Source of the DNA: a virus | Virus record (IMG/VR): IMGVR_UViG_3300025137_000398 | Coordinates: 1 to 20,412 of that record | Length of the DNA: 20,412 nucleotides | Strand: one strand, 5' to 3' | Shown: positions 1-7,600 of the stretch, piece after piece | Position numbering within the stretch: position 1 is the stretch's first letter | How the letters are laid out: each line of letters starts with the position of its first letter | The notes under the pieces: generated by a model | What the model was told of the DNA's origin: nothing | What the model saw: the letters and a program-made list of their open reading frames with translations, nothing else | Database searches by the model: none | Translations under genes and position numbers: made by a program

Positions 1-59
1 ATGAGTTAGGTGGTGCAATAGCAAATCGTCGTAACCAAGGTATCATGGGATTAGCATAA
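1..59 (+). CDS. C-terminal end of an unidentified upstream phage gene (partial)
   Basis: An open frame enters from the left edge and ends at TAA 57-59. The visible tail reads ELGGAIANRRNQGIMGLA. Its stop overlaps the lysozyme start in a TAATG junction, so the two are translationally coupled. The position just before a lysis gene suggests a late gene, perhaps a virion protein, but too little is visible to name a family. Confidence 0.6.
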   Translation, partial: ELGGAIANRRNQGIMGLA

Positions 60-499
60 TGGATCTTGAAGTATTACGGAAACAAATAGAAGCAGATGAG
101 GGGTGTAAGTATGAAATATACTTGGATCATTTGGGTCTGCCTACTTTTGGGATTGGTCACTTGGTCACTGAATCTGACGAAGAGCATAACCGTCCAGTCG
201 GAACATCTATCACAACAGATAGAGTCGCAGAGTGCTTTAATAAAGATGTTGGAACAGTCCTCGAAGACTGTGAACGATTGTACGCCGACTTTGATTCCTT
301 ACCAGAAGAAGTGCAACTAATAATAGCAAATATGATGTTCAATATGGGATACCCTCGGTTAAGCAAATTCAAAGGTATGAAAGCTGGTGTCGATGCACGT
401 GATTGGCAGCAAGCAGCCGATGAAATGGTTGACTCAAAATGGTATCACCAAGTAACAAATCGTGCTGAACGGTTAGTCTCCCGTATGCGGGAGGTATGA
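59..499 (+). CDS. Endolysin: T4-type lysozyme (glycoside hydrolase 24)
   Basis: This enzyme cuts the N-acetylmuramic acid-N-acetylglucosamine bond of peptidoglycan to release phage. The 146 residues align along most of T4 lysozyme. The catalytic triad is in place as E14, D23 and T29 (E11, D20, T26 in T4), inside DEGCKYEIYLDHLGLPTFGI. The GIGHLVTES stretch, the hydrophobic core around IIANMMFNMG and the C-terminal SKWYHQVTNRAERLV (T4: SRWYNQTPNRAKRV) are also conserved. There is no signal peptide or signal-anchor, so export would need a holin. The start overlaps the upstream stop by one base. A second frame with a membrane segment lies inside this gene (see 111-320). The next gene starts two bases after the stop. 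Confidence 0.95.
   Translation: MDLEVLRKQIEADEGCKYEIYLDHLGLPTFGIGHLVTESDEEHNRPVGTSITTDRVAECFNKDVGTVLEDCERLYADFDSLPEEVQLIIANMMFNMGYPRLSKFKGMKAGVDARDWQQAADEMVDSKWYHQVTNRAERLVSRMREV
98..103 (+). promoter_or_regulatory. Internal ribosome binding site inside the lysozyme gene
   Basis: GAGGGG lies seven bases before ATG 111, which is in the +1 frame relative to lysozyme. The spacing and sequence are as good as those of the confirmed genes here, and this is the main reason to take the nested frame seriously. Confidence 0.45.
111..320 (+). CDS. Nested membrane-anchored ORF in the lysozyme gene (spanin-like or antiholin-like candidate)
   Basis: This 69-codon frame lies wholly within the lysozyme gene in the +1 frame and begins MKYTWIIWVCLLLGLVTWSL. 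Residues about 4-20 form one strong membrane helix with a basic residue before it. They are followed by a polar, helix-prone stretch (about residues 30-57, VQSEHLSQQIESQSALI onward) and a tail ending KKCN. That is the layout of a type II membrane protein such as an inner-membrane spanin, or an antiholin. No lipobox is seen, so it is not an outer-membrane spanin. Overlapping frames are typical of phage lysis genes, but spanins usually nest in each other, not in the endolysin. It could be a chance frame. The longer version from ATG 96 lacks a good ribosome site. Confidence 0.4.
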   Translation: MKYTWIIWVCLLLGLVTWSLNLTKSITVQSEHLSQQIESQSALIKMLEQSSKTVNDCTPTLIPYQKKCN

Positions 500-500
500 T

Positions 501-989
501 ATGGAACCCATATCCACTGCTCTCGCAGGGATAGCCTTATTCAAAAGTGCTGTTGATGGTATTAAAGGTGCTATCAGTACTGCTAATGATGTTGGTGATA
601 TTGCGGGTTTTATAGACAAACTCTTTGAGGGAGAAAAACAAGTCCAACAACGTCGTAATCAACAGTCGGGCGTTGGTGTAGGTGATCAGTTTGGCGTTAC
701 TAATGTTGCTAGGGAAGTAATAGATGCAAGGTTAGCCCAAGAACAAATGCGAGAAATAGCCAGTATGGTTGATATGCGATTTGGTCATGGAACATGGAGA
801 AGTATTTTAGATGAAAGAGCTAAACGTATACGCGAAGCTAAAGAAGCTGAAGCCGAGGCTCGTCGTTTAAAACGTAAACAGGAAAAAGAAGCTGCGGAAA
901 ATTTAAAACAAGGGTTGATAGTAATTGGTGCGGTCTTAGCAGCAGCGGTATTTTTTATCGCTATGATTGTTATAATCTCAAGACCTTAA
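501..989 (+). CDS. Phage protein with C-terminal transmembrane anchor (possible holin or lysis accessory)
   Basis: The 162-residue protein has GGGAGG six bases before its ATG. It starts with a mildly hydrophobic, small-residue-rich region (MEPISTALAGIALFKSAVDG). A polar middle follows, then a long charged helix rich in Glu, Lys, Arg and Ala (about residues 100-135, probable coiled coil). One strong membrane helix lies near the C-terminus (about 137-159, LIVIGAVLAAAVFFIAMIVI), leaving only a few residues after it. This is a tail-anchored topology. Sitting straight after lysozyme suggests a lysis role such as a holin, but one terminal membrane segment and a long charged stalk are not typical of known holins, and a virion-associated membrane protein is possible. 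Its stop overlaps that of the opposing helicase gene by four bases. Confidence 0.7.
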   Translation: MEPISTALAGIALFKSAVDGIKGAISTANDVGDIAGFIDKLFEGEKQVQQRRNQQSGVGVGDQFGVTNVAREVIDARLAQEQMREIASMVDMRFGHGTWRSILDERAKRIREAKEAEAEARRLKRKQEKEAAENLKQGLIVIGAVLAAAVFFIAMIVIISRP

Positions 990-995
990 ACAATC
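965..995. terminator. Inverted repeat across the convergent stop codons
   Basis: GATTGTT (965-971) pairs with AACAATC (989-995) around the two overlapping stops of the convergent genes. The seven-pair stem is AT-rich and the loop is 17 bases, so it would be a weak terminator at best. Its placement at the only convergent junction is suggestive. Confidence 0.25.
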
Positions 996-2422
996 CAATC
1001 CCTAAAATCTTCAGCAAGGACTTGGCTGGCTATATTGATTTTGTTCCGTAATGCTAACAGTATTTTATCATCTACTGTTTTATCAGCTACAATATCTATA
1101 TAAGTAACTTTACTTGTTTGTCCTATACGGTGCGCTCTATCTTCGCTTTGTAACCTTATCTCAAGGTCAAAACTATTACTGTAGTATATCACAGTTTTAG
1201 CTTCTGTCAGAGTCAGCCCATAACCACCTGTGCGTGGTTGGCCTATAAAGTATTTAAGAGGGCTGTCTGGATCCTGAAAGCGGTTTACAATAGCTTGCCG
1301 TTCATCACTCTCTGTTTCCCCATAGTATGTAGCTACTGTTTCAGCACCATACATTTTAGATATTTCTTGTTCTATTGTTTTTATATCATGTGTGAAGTTA
1401 GCCCATATAATAACTTTACCATCTACTTCTTCTAATACAGACATAAGCTCTGGCAGTTTAGCTGAGTTGAAAGTTTTCATTTCGCCATCATCCATTTTTA
1501 CATGGCCTGAGCATACTTGTTGCAGCCTGAGTAATTGCGTAAGGATAGTATCAGTAGTCACTGAACCATCTTCTAATAAGGCAAGAGCAAATGTTTTTAA
1601 ACTATTGTAAACAGACTTTTGTTCTTCAGTGAGCTCTACACTACGTTTGATATATACTTTATCAGGTAAATCTAAACAGTCCTCTTTCTTTACGCGATAG
1701 CTAAAGTTTTCAAGTATACCATTGAGTTTATCTAAATTACGATACCCTACTACTTGATTAAAACTATGCGCTCCCATACTACGCCTTTGTACGATGGCAT
1801 ATTCATATTGGAAACTGAAAAAACTACTATGCCCCAATAACCATTCATCAAGAAACTCTGCCTGTGTATACAGATCCATAGGGCTTTTTGTTACTGGTGA
1901 GCCTGTAAGTATACGTCTGTACTGTGCAACTTTACCTATCTTCACAATACTCTTAGTACGTTTAGCATCTTTGTTTTTTATAGTAGTGCTTTCATCAATA
2001 ACCATAAGGGAAGGATGTGCATTTAAAAAACGTTCTGCAGCTTCACAACCTTTCTTAGTACTGAAAGCTTCTACATTCATAACAAAAATCTTTAGGTTAT
2101 CATCTACAACATAAAGTTTATTTTGTTTTTCTAATTGTGTTTTAGTCTGGCTAGGATTCCATAGCACTGTATCATACATAACATGCTCAGGAATATGCGT
2201 GGGTAGTTCACCTTGCTCCCAGTTTCGGTATACACCTTTAGGGGCAACTATCAATGCACCAGTAATCTCTCCACGGTCGTAGAGTACACACATATTATCA
2301 ATAAGAACTTTTGATTTACCTGTCCCCATATCCATGAAGTAGGCAAATTCTTTCTTATTCCACGATCTTTTTAGTGCCTCGAGCTGATGCTCGTAGGGCT
2401 TGTATTTAAATTTGTAACGCAT
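986..2422 (-). CDS. SNF2-type superfamily 2 helicase/translocase
   Basis: This is an ATP-driven DNA translocase or helicase of 478 residues. Motif I is DMGTGKS (K36), motif II is VIDEST (D143, E144), motif III is LTGSPVT (172-178), and motif VI near the C-terminus is RLQSEDRAHRIGQTSKV, the SNF2 hallmark. A YEHQ near residue 10 serves as the Q motif. The frame runs upstream to 2518, but I place the start at 2422: AGAAAGCGG precedes that ATG, just like the leaders of other genes here, and the extra 32 residues read as non-protein. Phages with a TOTE-type primase often carry such a helicase, so it may act in replication, recombination or replication restart. It is the only gene on this strand and so has its own promoter, probably in 2423-2682. 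Confidence 0.9.
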   Translation of the reverse strand: MRYKFKYKPYEHQLEALKRSWNKKEFAYFMDMGTGKSKVLIDNMCVLYDRGEITGALIVAPKGVYRNWEQGELPTHIPEHVMYDTVLWNPSQTKTQLEKQNKLYVVDDNLKIFVMNVEAFSTKKGCEAAERFLNAHPSLMVIDESTTIKNKDAKRTKSIVKIGKVAQYRRILTGSPVTKSPMDLYTQAEFLDEWLLGHSSFFSFQYEYAIVQRRSMGAHSFNQVVGYRNLDKLNGILENFSYRVKKEDCLDLPDKVYIKRSVELTEEQKSVYNSLKTFALALLEDGSVTTDTILTQLLRLQQVCSGHVKMDDGEMKTFNSAKLPELMSVLEEVDGKVIIWANFTHDIKTIEQEISKMYGAETVATYYGETESDERQAIVNRFQDPDSPLKYFIGQPRTGGYGLTLTEAKTVIYYSNSFDLEIRLQSEDRAHRIGQTSKVTYIDIVADKTVDDKILLALRNKINIASQVLAEDFRDWIV

Positions 2423-2682
2423 TACACCGCTTTCTATTGGGTACTTTTTATAATAGCACAAAAACCAAAATCTTACATATGTTTTTATGTTCGTGTTCTG
2501 TCTCGCGTAGGGGCTCAAAGTAACCGTTTGTAAATGAACAATTCCCAGATATCAGATATCAGATATTAAAATATCGGATGGATAACAATGATAAGTTTTT
2601 TGTTTTACCCCTATATATAAATGTGTAAGGTAATTTTGCTTGGTAATACCACTAAGCATAGAAAGCAGCGGAGTAGAAAGCC
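2423..2682. promoter_or_regulatory. Divergent intergenic control region
   Basis: This non-coding stretch separates the - strand helicase from the + strand replication operon, so promoters for both directions should lie here. It contains the heptad repeats at 2547-2575 and an AT-rich block with CTATATATAAATG (2611-2623) that can supply a -10-like TATAAA. No convincing -35 box lies at the right distance, so I do not mark an exact promoter. The leader AGAAAG at 2660-2665 is followed by GGAG (2670-2673) before the GTG start of the next gene. Confidence 0.55.
2547..2575. repeat. Three tandem AGATATC/T heptads plus overlapping inverted repeat (operator or iteron candidate)
   Basis: AGATATC occurs at 2547-2553 and 2554-2560, and AGATATT at 2561-2567. 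The last unit forms an inverted repeat with the next bases: GATATT (2562-2567) and AATATC (2570-2575). This lies in the roughly 260-base region between the divergent helicase and replication operon. It looks like a binding site for a regulator or, less likely, an initiator protein. Confidence 0.5.
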
Positions 2683-3006
2683 GTGACAGTCTACATTACA
2701 CAAGAAGTGCGTGGTAGAGATATCACAGATGCAGTTGCCTTTGGCGATTTGCAGATACTTGTTCCGGCTAAGGAACAGGTTTCATTCAGCACTCAACCAA
2801 CGGTGCGTAGGATTAGCCGAGGCCTTCGTAACTTTAATGATAATGATTACTTATTATTATCTGGTGACCCTTTATGTATAGGCATTGCCTGTGCTGAAGC
2901 AGCCCGAATGAACAATGGTAGGTTTAAAGCATTAAAGTGGGATAGGTTAGAGGAACGCTATTATCCGTTGGAAGTAGATCTATATCATAGGAAGGAGTCT
3001 AGTTAA
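2683..3006 (+). CDS. Conserved small phage protein, first gene of the replication operon
   Basis: The 107-residue protein opens MTVYITQEV and has two compact blocks, FGDLQILVPAKEQVSFS and NDNDYLLLSGDPLCIGIA, ending in LKWDRLEERYYPLEVDL. I recognise the pattern as a recurring small phage protein found near replication genes, with no function known to me. The start is GTG, supported by GGAG at 2670-2673. Its stop overlaps the next ATG (TAATG), so translation is coupled. There is no membrane segment or signal peptide. Confidence 0.75.
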   Translation: MTVYITQEVRGRDITDAVAFGDLQILVPAKEQVSFSTQPTVRRISRGLRNFNDNDYLLLSGDPLCIGIACAEAARMNNGRFKALKWDRLEERYYPLEVDLYHRKESS

Positions 3007-3548
3007 TGGACTTTGAAAGTGTAGCTGGAGACCTAACCAGCATAAATCAATCGGGTATCAGCACTGTGAGTAACCTATGCAAACAACAAATTGCGTTAGA
3101 GAAACGCATTGCTGATCTAGAGTTAGAGTTAAAGGATTCCAAACGCGAGCATCGCAAGGTAGCAGAAGACTTGTTACCAGCCGCTTTGCAAGAGTATGGG
3201 GTTACTGAACTTAAGATGGAGGATGGCAGTGAGATTAGTGTTGCGCCTTATTATAATGCCAGCATTGCCAAAGACCGTACGGATGAAGCCTTTCAATGGC
3301 TTATAGAAGCAGGGCATGGTTCCCTTATAAAGAACCACGTTACAGCGGCCTTTGGTCGTGGTGAGGATAACTCTGCTAAAGATTTGCTTGCCGAGCTTGA
3401 ACAGCGCGGTATGCAAACACAAACTAAGACTTGGGTGGAACCCATGACACTAAAGTCGTTTGTGAAGGAACAGGTAGAAAAGGGCGAGAATTTGCCATAT
3501 GACCTGTTGGGTATTTATGTGGGGCAGAGAGCCAAAATACGGAGGTAG
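3006..3548 (+). CDS. Conserved phage protein next to the SSB gene, function unknown
   Basis: The 180-residue protein has an N-terminal coiled-coil stretch (about residues 25-60, LCKQQIALEKRIADLELELK onward). A folded region follows, with LLPAALQEYGVTELKMEDGS and HVTAAFGRGEDN, and a basic C-terminus (GQRAKIRR). AAGGAG about ten bases before the ATG is a good ribosome site. In several phage genomes this type of protein sits directly before the ssDNA-binding protein gene, as here, so a role with SSB or in recombination is a fair guess from context only. No catalytic motif is visible. Confidence 0.75.
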   Translation: MDFESVAGDLTSINQSGISTVSNLCKQQIALEKRIADLELELKDSKREHRKVAEDLLPAALQEYGVTELKMEDGSEISVAPYYNASIAKDRTDEAFQWLIEAGHGSLIKNHVTAAFGRGEDNSAKDLLAELEQRGMQTQTKTWVEPMTLKSFVKEQVEKGENLPYDLLGIYVGQRAKIRR

Positions 3549-3550
3549 AT

Positions 3551-4381
3551 ATGGCAACAGAAGTAGCAAAGAAAGAATCAACTGCGATAGCAATGGCATC
3601 CCAGTTTGAGGATATGGGTGGTTTGGGTTTTGAGGAAACCACCTCACAAGATATGGCAGTACCGTTTTTACGCATACTTGCACAACTCAGTCCACAAGTG
3701 AATAAGCGTGATGGTGCTTATGTTGAGGGTGCTGAAGCTGGTATGATGTTTAATACGGTAGCTAATAAAGCATACGATGGTGAAAAGGGTGTGACTGTTG
3801 TCCCATGCTATTACAATCGTAGGTTTGTAGAATGGGCTCCTAGGGAAAAAGGTGGTGGCTATTTTGGTTCTTACCATCCTGATGACCCTATTACCAATAC
3901 TACAACAAAGAATGAGCGTGGTGAGGATATCCTGCCTAATGGTAATATACTTACTAATACAGCACAGTTCTTTGTAATCTTGCTTGATGAGGATGGTCCG
4001 CAACGGTGCTTAATAACTATGTCTAGTACACAGTTAAAGAAAGCTCGTAAATGGGTCACACAAATGCAAGCTCTGTCAGGTACAAAATCAAACGGTGAAT
4101 CATATACTTTACCCATGATGTCCCATACCTACCAACTATCCACTGTTGCTGAAAGCAATGATAAAGGTAATTGGTTTGGTTGGGATATTGCAAAAGTGGG
4201 TATGATGGATTTATCCCTTGATAAAGACGGTAAGCCCCATAACCCTACAGACCATGCTAATTTCTCAATGGCAGTAGAGTTCGCTAAATCAGTAAAAGCT
4301 GGTGAAGTGGAGGTAAAAGAAACAGCCCCTACTACACCTGTGGATAAAGGCACACCACCAGATGATGATGTGCCTTTTTAA
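3551..4381 (+). CDS. Phage single-stranded DNA-binding protein with SSB-type acidic tip
   Basis: This 276-residue protein probably coats ssDNA during phage replication. The clearest evidence is the C-terminus: after a Thr/Pro/Lys linker (about 255-268) it ends DDDVPF, almost identical to the DDDIPF tip with which bacterial SSB recruits partner proteins. The core is rich in aromatic residues and beta-prone segments (VTVVPCYYNRRFVEW, TAQFFVILLDEDG), consistent with an OB fold, and it matches a phage family found beside primase genes. GGAGGT precedes the ATG. The tail suggests that it can dock host SSB-binding proteins as well as the phage polymerase and helicases. The fold assignment is inference; the tail is seen directly. 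Confidence 0.8.
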   Translation: MATEVAKKESTAIAMASQFEDMGGLGFEETTSQDMAVPFLRILAQLSPQVNKRDGAYVEGAEAGMMFNTVANKAYDGEKGVTVVPCYYNRRFVEWAPREKGGGYFGSYHPDDPITNTTTKNERGEDILPNGNILTNTAQFFVILLDEDGPQRCLITMSSTQLKKARKWVTQMQALSGTKSNGESYTLPMMSHTYQLSTVAESNDKGNWFGWDIAKVGMMDLSLDKDGKPHNPTDHANFSMAVEFAKSVKAGEVEVKETAPTTPVDKGTPPDDDVPF

Positions 4382-4417
4382 GTACAACCAAGGGGGTTGA
4401 TCGCCTCTAGGTTGCTC

Positions 4418-4457
4418 GGGAGGGTAGGGTTTAGGTATCAACTAACCTTACTCTCCC
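4418..4457 (+). other. Long RNA hairpin between SSB and primase genes
   Basis: GGGAGGGTAGGGTT (4418-4431) pairs with AACCTTACTCTCCC (4444-4457) over 14 pairs, two of them G-U, with a 12-base loop. No run of T follows, so it is not a classic intrinsic terminator. It could be an RNase III processing site, a transcript-stabilising stem or a partial attenuator limiting expression of the downstream genes. Confidence 0.6.
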
Positions 4458-4479
4458 ACCCTTCTCATTGGAGAAAGCA

Positions 4480-5994
4480 ATGACATTAGCAGAACAGTTT
4501 TTAAAACTCTTTGATGGTAATAAACGTGCTCATGGGGTGTTTAACCCTGAAGAACAGCGCGGTGATGGTAAACGTCTAGGCGTATACAAAATTATAAAAG
4601 AGCCACCCACAGAAGAACTCTGGCAACAGCACCTTGATGGTAAACAGGGTTTAGGAATCATTCCTATTCGTGATGATAGTCTGTGTAAATGGGGTGCGAT
4701 TGATATTGATAATTATAGTGTTGACCATCAATTATTAGTAAATAAATTAAAAGAAGCAAAAATTATAGGATGGGTAGGACGTAGTAAAAGTGGTGGTGCT
4801 CATGTTTATTTTTTCTTTAAAGATGCTCTGAAAGCTGAGTTTGTACAATCTAAACTTACTGAGTTAGCTGCATCATTAGGCCATGCTGAAGGTGAAATAT
4901 TCCCTAAACAAACAACCATTTTGGTAGACCGTGGTGATACTGGTAATGGTTTGAATATGCCGTACTTTAAAGGTGATTTAAGTACACGGTCTGTTTATGA
5001 TTTTAAAGGCGAGTTAATGCCGCCTAAAGATTTTGTAACAAAAGCAGCACGATATCTAATAACACCTGAGGATTTTGCAAAGTACCGTATCTCAGAACCG
5101 GAACCAAAGTTAAAGGATGGTCCACCTTGTTTGAATGAACTTTGTCAGCAAGGGTTTGGTGAAGGCTCACGCAACAATGCTCTCTTTAATTTGGGTGTGT
5201 ACGCACGAATGTTTGATGCTGATAATTGGGAAGCATTAGTGCAAAGATATAATGTTGATTACTTACAGCCCCCTCTTAGTCATACAGAGGTAGGTGCTGT
5301 TATCAAACAATTACAACGTAAAGATTATTATTATAAATGTGATGACCAACCCATCAAACCTTTTTGTAATAAAGATATATGTGTTACTCGTAAATTTGGT
5401 GTTGGTCCGGCTGGTGTACAGAACCAGATGTCTAGCCTTACAAAAATTGATGGTGACCCACCGATATGGTTATTAGATGTAGATGGTAATAGGCTGGAGT
5501 TAAGTACAGATGGTTTGATTAGCCAGACTCGTTTCCAAAGGGATTGTGTAGCCCAAATCAATAAATTACCTATTGCTGTTAGCCAAAGAGCATGGCAGAC
5601 ACGTATACAATTATTATTGGATAACTTAACCATTGTGGAAGTGCCTCCTGACGCTACAATAAAAGGTGAGTTTGAAGATTTACTCTCACAATTTTGTACT
5701 GATAGAGCTAAAGGTACAGAGCGTGAAGATGTGCTACAAGGTGTAGCGGTATGGTTAGAAGATAAGGTATTCTTTCAAGTTAAAGATATTAAAAAGCACC
5801 TGACTGTTAATGACTTTAACCACTACACCTCCAACAAAATAACTCTTAGGTTACAGGGGCTTGAAGCTGAAAAAATGTTTTGGCGTGTTAAAAACAAAGG
5901 TGTCCATGTATGGTCATTGCCACAGGATTACTTTGCAGATAGCCAAGAGCCATTAGAGTTACCACACTTACCTGATCAAGAAGAAATACTCTGA
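4480..5994 (+). CDS. Archaeo-eukaryotic-type DNA primase (TOTE-like AEP)
   Basis: The 504-residue protein makes primers for phage replication. The N-terminal AEP core shows the metal-binding motif I DIDNY (D75, D77), motif II SKSGGAHVYFF (S104, H108) and a third motif region around EIFPKQ (139-144) and GLNMPYF (157-163). A C-terminal primase-associated region follows (about 205-310, GEGSRNNALFNLGVYARMFD), then a Cys cluster C287, C296 and C301 in KCDDQPIKPFCNKDICVTRK, which may bind zinc or an iron-sulphur cluster. The remainder resembles a helical and winged-helix tail. ATG 4480 is chosen because GGAGAAAG lies just before it; the TTG at 4468 lacks a site. The stop overlaps the next ATG (TGATG). 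Confidence 0.88.
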   Translation: MTLAEQFLKLFDGNKRAHGVFNPEEQRGDGKRLGVYKIIKEPPTEELWQQHLDGKQGLGIIPIRDDSLCKWGAIDIDNYSVDHQLLVNKLKEAKIIGWVGRSKSGGAHVYFFFKDALKAEFVQSKLTELAASLGHAEGEIFPKQTTILVDRGDTGNGLNMPYFKGDLSTRSVYDFKGELMPPKDFVTKAARYLITPEDFAKYRISEPEPKLKDGPPCLNELCQQGFGEGSRNNALFNLGVYARMFDADNWEALVQRYNVDYLQPPLSHTEVGAVIKQLQRKDYYYKCDDQPIKPFCNKDICVTRKFGVGPAGVQNQMSSLTKIDGDPPIWLLDVDGNRLELSTDGLISQTRFQRDCVAQINKLPIAVSQRAWQTRIQLLLDNLTIVEVPPDATIKGEFEDLLSQFCTDRAKGTEREDVLQGVAVWLEDKVFFQVKDIKKHLTVNDFNHYTSNKITLRLQGLEAEKMFWRVKNKGVHVWSLPQDYFADSQEPLELPHLPDQEEIL

Positions 5995-7511
5995 TGAACA
6001 TAATACTCGGACCTCCAGGAACAGGGAAAACAACTTATCTGTTAAACAAGGTCGAAGAGTATATGTTAAAGGGTGTTCCACCTGATCGTATTGGTTACTT
6101 CGGTTTTACTCGTCGTGCAGCGGCAGAAGCAATAGATCGTGCTTGTAGTAAATTTAAATTAAGTAGGCGTGATCTACCTTTCTTCCGTACCCTTCATAGC
6201 CTTGCCTTTATGCAGATGGGTATTAACCATAATCAGATAATGACTGCGGATAAGTTTCCCGAGGTTGGCGAATGGTTAAAGATAGGTGGCTTTTTCAACT
6301 CAGGTCTAACTGACCAAGGTCCGTACAAGGATTTTGGTTATGGTGATAAATTTTTAGAAATAATAAACATCGCCCGAATACTACAACAACCATTACGGCA
6401 ATCATACAATGAGTCTACTGTCCCTTTAAAAACAGATTGGGCTAGAGTTGATTATGTTGATAGAGGTTTAAAAGCATGGAAAGATAGATACCAGCTTTTT
6501 GATTATACTGATATGCTTGAGCAGTTTTGTTATAGAGAGTTAGCACCTAAACTTGAGGTAGTCTTTATTGATGAAGCCCAAGACCTTTCACCCCTACAAT
6601 GGAAAATGGTGCATCTATTACAAGCTAATGCCAAAGAGGTGTTTGTAGCTGGCGATGATGACCAAGCTATCTTCCGCTATGCGGGTGCAGATGTAGACTA
6701 CTTCATAGGGTTGCAAGGAAGTGTTACTGTGTTGGATCAAAGTTACAGGATTCCCGCCACTCATCATGCACTTAGTCAAAAAGTTATTCAGCGAGTTATT
6801 GATAGAAGACCCAAAGAGTTCAACCCACGGGATGAGGATGGTTGCATTAATTGGCATAGGCACTCCGAAGAAGTGAATATGGCTAACGGTGATTGGCTTT
6901 TGTTAAGCCGTACAACAAGAGGGGCAAAACAAATAGAAGAAGAGGTACGTCGCCGAGGCCATTTATATATCTACAATGGCAGTAAATCTATCGATGGTAA
7001 AGTTTTGGAAGCTGTACGTTTATGGGAAAATATGAGGAATGGTTCTACCCTGAATGCAGAACAGGTGCGTGTAGTGTATGGTCAAATGCTGTTGGGTAGC
7101 CAAGTAGCATATGGTCATAAGACATTTAATAAAGGACAATCCGACCAGCGATATGCAATGCAAGACCTTTTAGATTTCCATGGTCTATTACACACCTTAC
7201 CTTGGGATGAAGGATTAGGTAAGATATCAGAAAATGATAGACGTTATATTAAGGCTTGCCTTCGTAAAGGTGAATCTTTGACAGATGAACCACGTATCCG
7301 AATCTCTACGATTCATTCAGCTAAAGGAGCACAAGCAGATAATGTTATGCTTCTCACTGATACTATGCGTCGTTCCTATTCTATGTGGCGTAAGTTTGAG
7401 AACGAACATCTGGATGAGGCTCGCGTGTTTTATGTGGGTCTTACTCGCGCTTTACAACATCTTCATCTAATACACCCTATGTATAGCCGTGGTTATCAAA
7501 TCCCAGCATAA
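5994..7511 (+). CDS. UvrD/PcrA-like superfamily 1 DNA helicase
   Basis: This 505-residue helicase probably unwinds the template at the phage fork or in repair. All motifs are clear: motif I GPPGTGKT (6-13), Ia FTRRAAAEA, Ib FRTLHSLAF, II VVFIDEAQD (about 189-197), III VAGDDDQAIFRYAGAD, IV LDQSYRIP, V IRISTIHSAKG and VI ARVFYVGLTRA near the C-terminus. It is shorter than bacterial UvrD (about 720) and lacks much of the 1B/2B insertions, as in compact phage helicases. It overlaps the primase stop by one base, so the two are made together. With no DnaB-type helicase in view, this enzyme or the SNF2 protein is the best candidate for the replicative helicase. Confidence 0.93.
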   Translation: MNIILGPPGTGKTTYLLNKVEEYMLKGVPPDRIGYFGFTRRAAAEAIDRACSKFKLSRRDLPFFRTLHSLAFMQMGINHNQIMTADKFPEVGEWLKIGGFFNSGLTDQGPYKDFGYGDKFLEIINIARILQQPLRQSYNESTVPLKTDWARVDYVDRGLKAWKDRYQLFDYTDMLEQFCYRELAPKLEVVFIDEAQDLSPLQWKMVHLLQANAKEVFVAGDDDQAIFRYAGADVDYFIGLQGSVTVLDQSYRIPATHHALSQKVIQRVIDRRPKEFNPRDEDGCINWHRHSEEVNMANGDWLLLSRTTRGAKQIEEEVRRRGHLYIYNGSKSIDGKVLEAVRLWENMRNGSTLNAEQVRVVYGQMLLGSQVAYGHKTFNKGQSDQRYAMQDLLDFHGLLHTLPWDEGLGKISENDRRYIKACLRKGESLTDEPRIRISTIHSAKGAQADNVMLLTDTMRRSYSMWRKFENEHLDEARVFYVGLTRALQHLHLIHPMYSRGYQIPA

Positions 7512-7600
7512 TAGTCATAGCGACCTGTTTGTGGTTGCGCTCCAAAAGCTACACCTATTAAATATACCTATACACAAACCACCCACAGAAAGGGGCTAGT
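7512..7600 (+). promoter_or_regulatory. Intergenic leader with imperfect inverted repeat
   Basis: GTTTGTG (7527-7533) is complementary to CACAAAC (7573-7579), enclosing about 40 bases that include an AT-rich ATTAAATATACCTATA block. The leader ends with AGAAAGGGG (7587-7595), a strong ribosome site for the gene at 7601. A promoter may lie here, but I see no pair of boxes I trust. Confidence 0.35.

Noticed and set aside
2423-2518. N-terminal extension of the SNF2 helicase to 2518
   Set aside because: The extra 32 residues are not helicase-like, and the ATG at 2422 has the AGAAAGCGG leader used elsewhere in this genome.
2600-2617. TTGTTT and TATATA in the control region as a promoter pair
   Set aside because: They are only about six bases apart, far too close for a sigma70 promoter.
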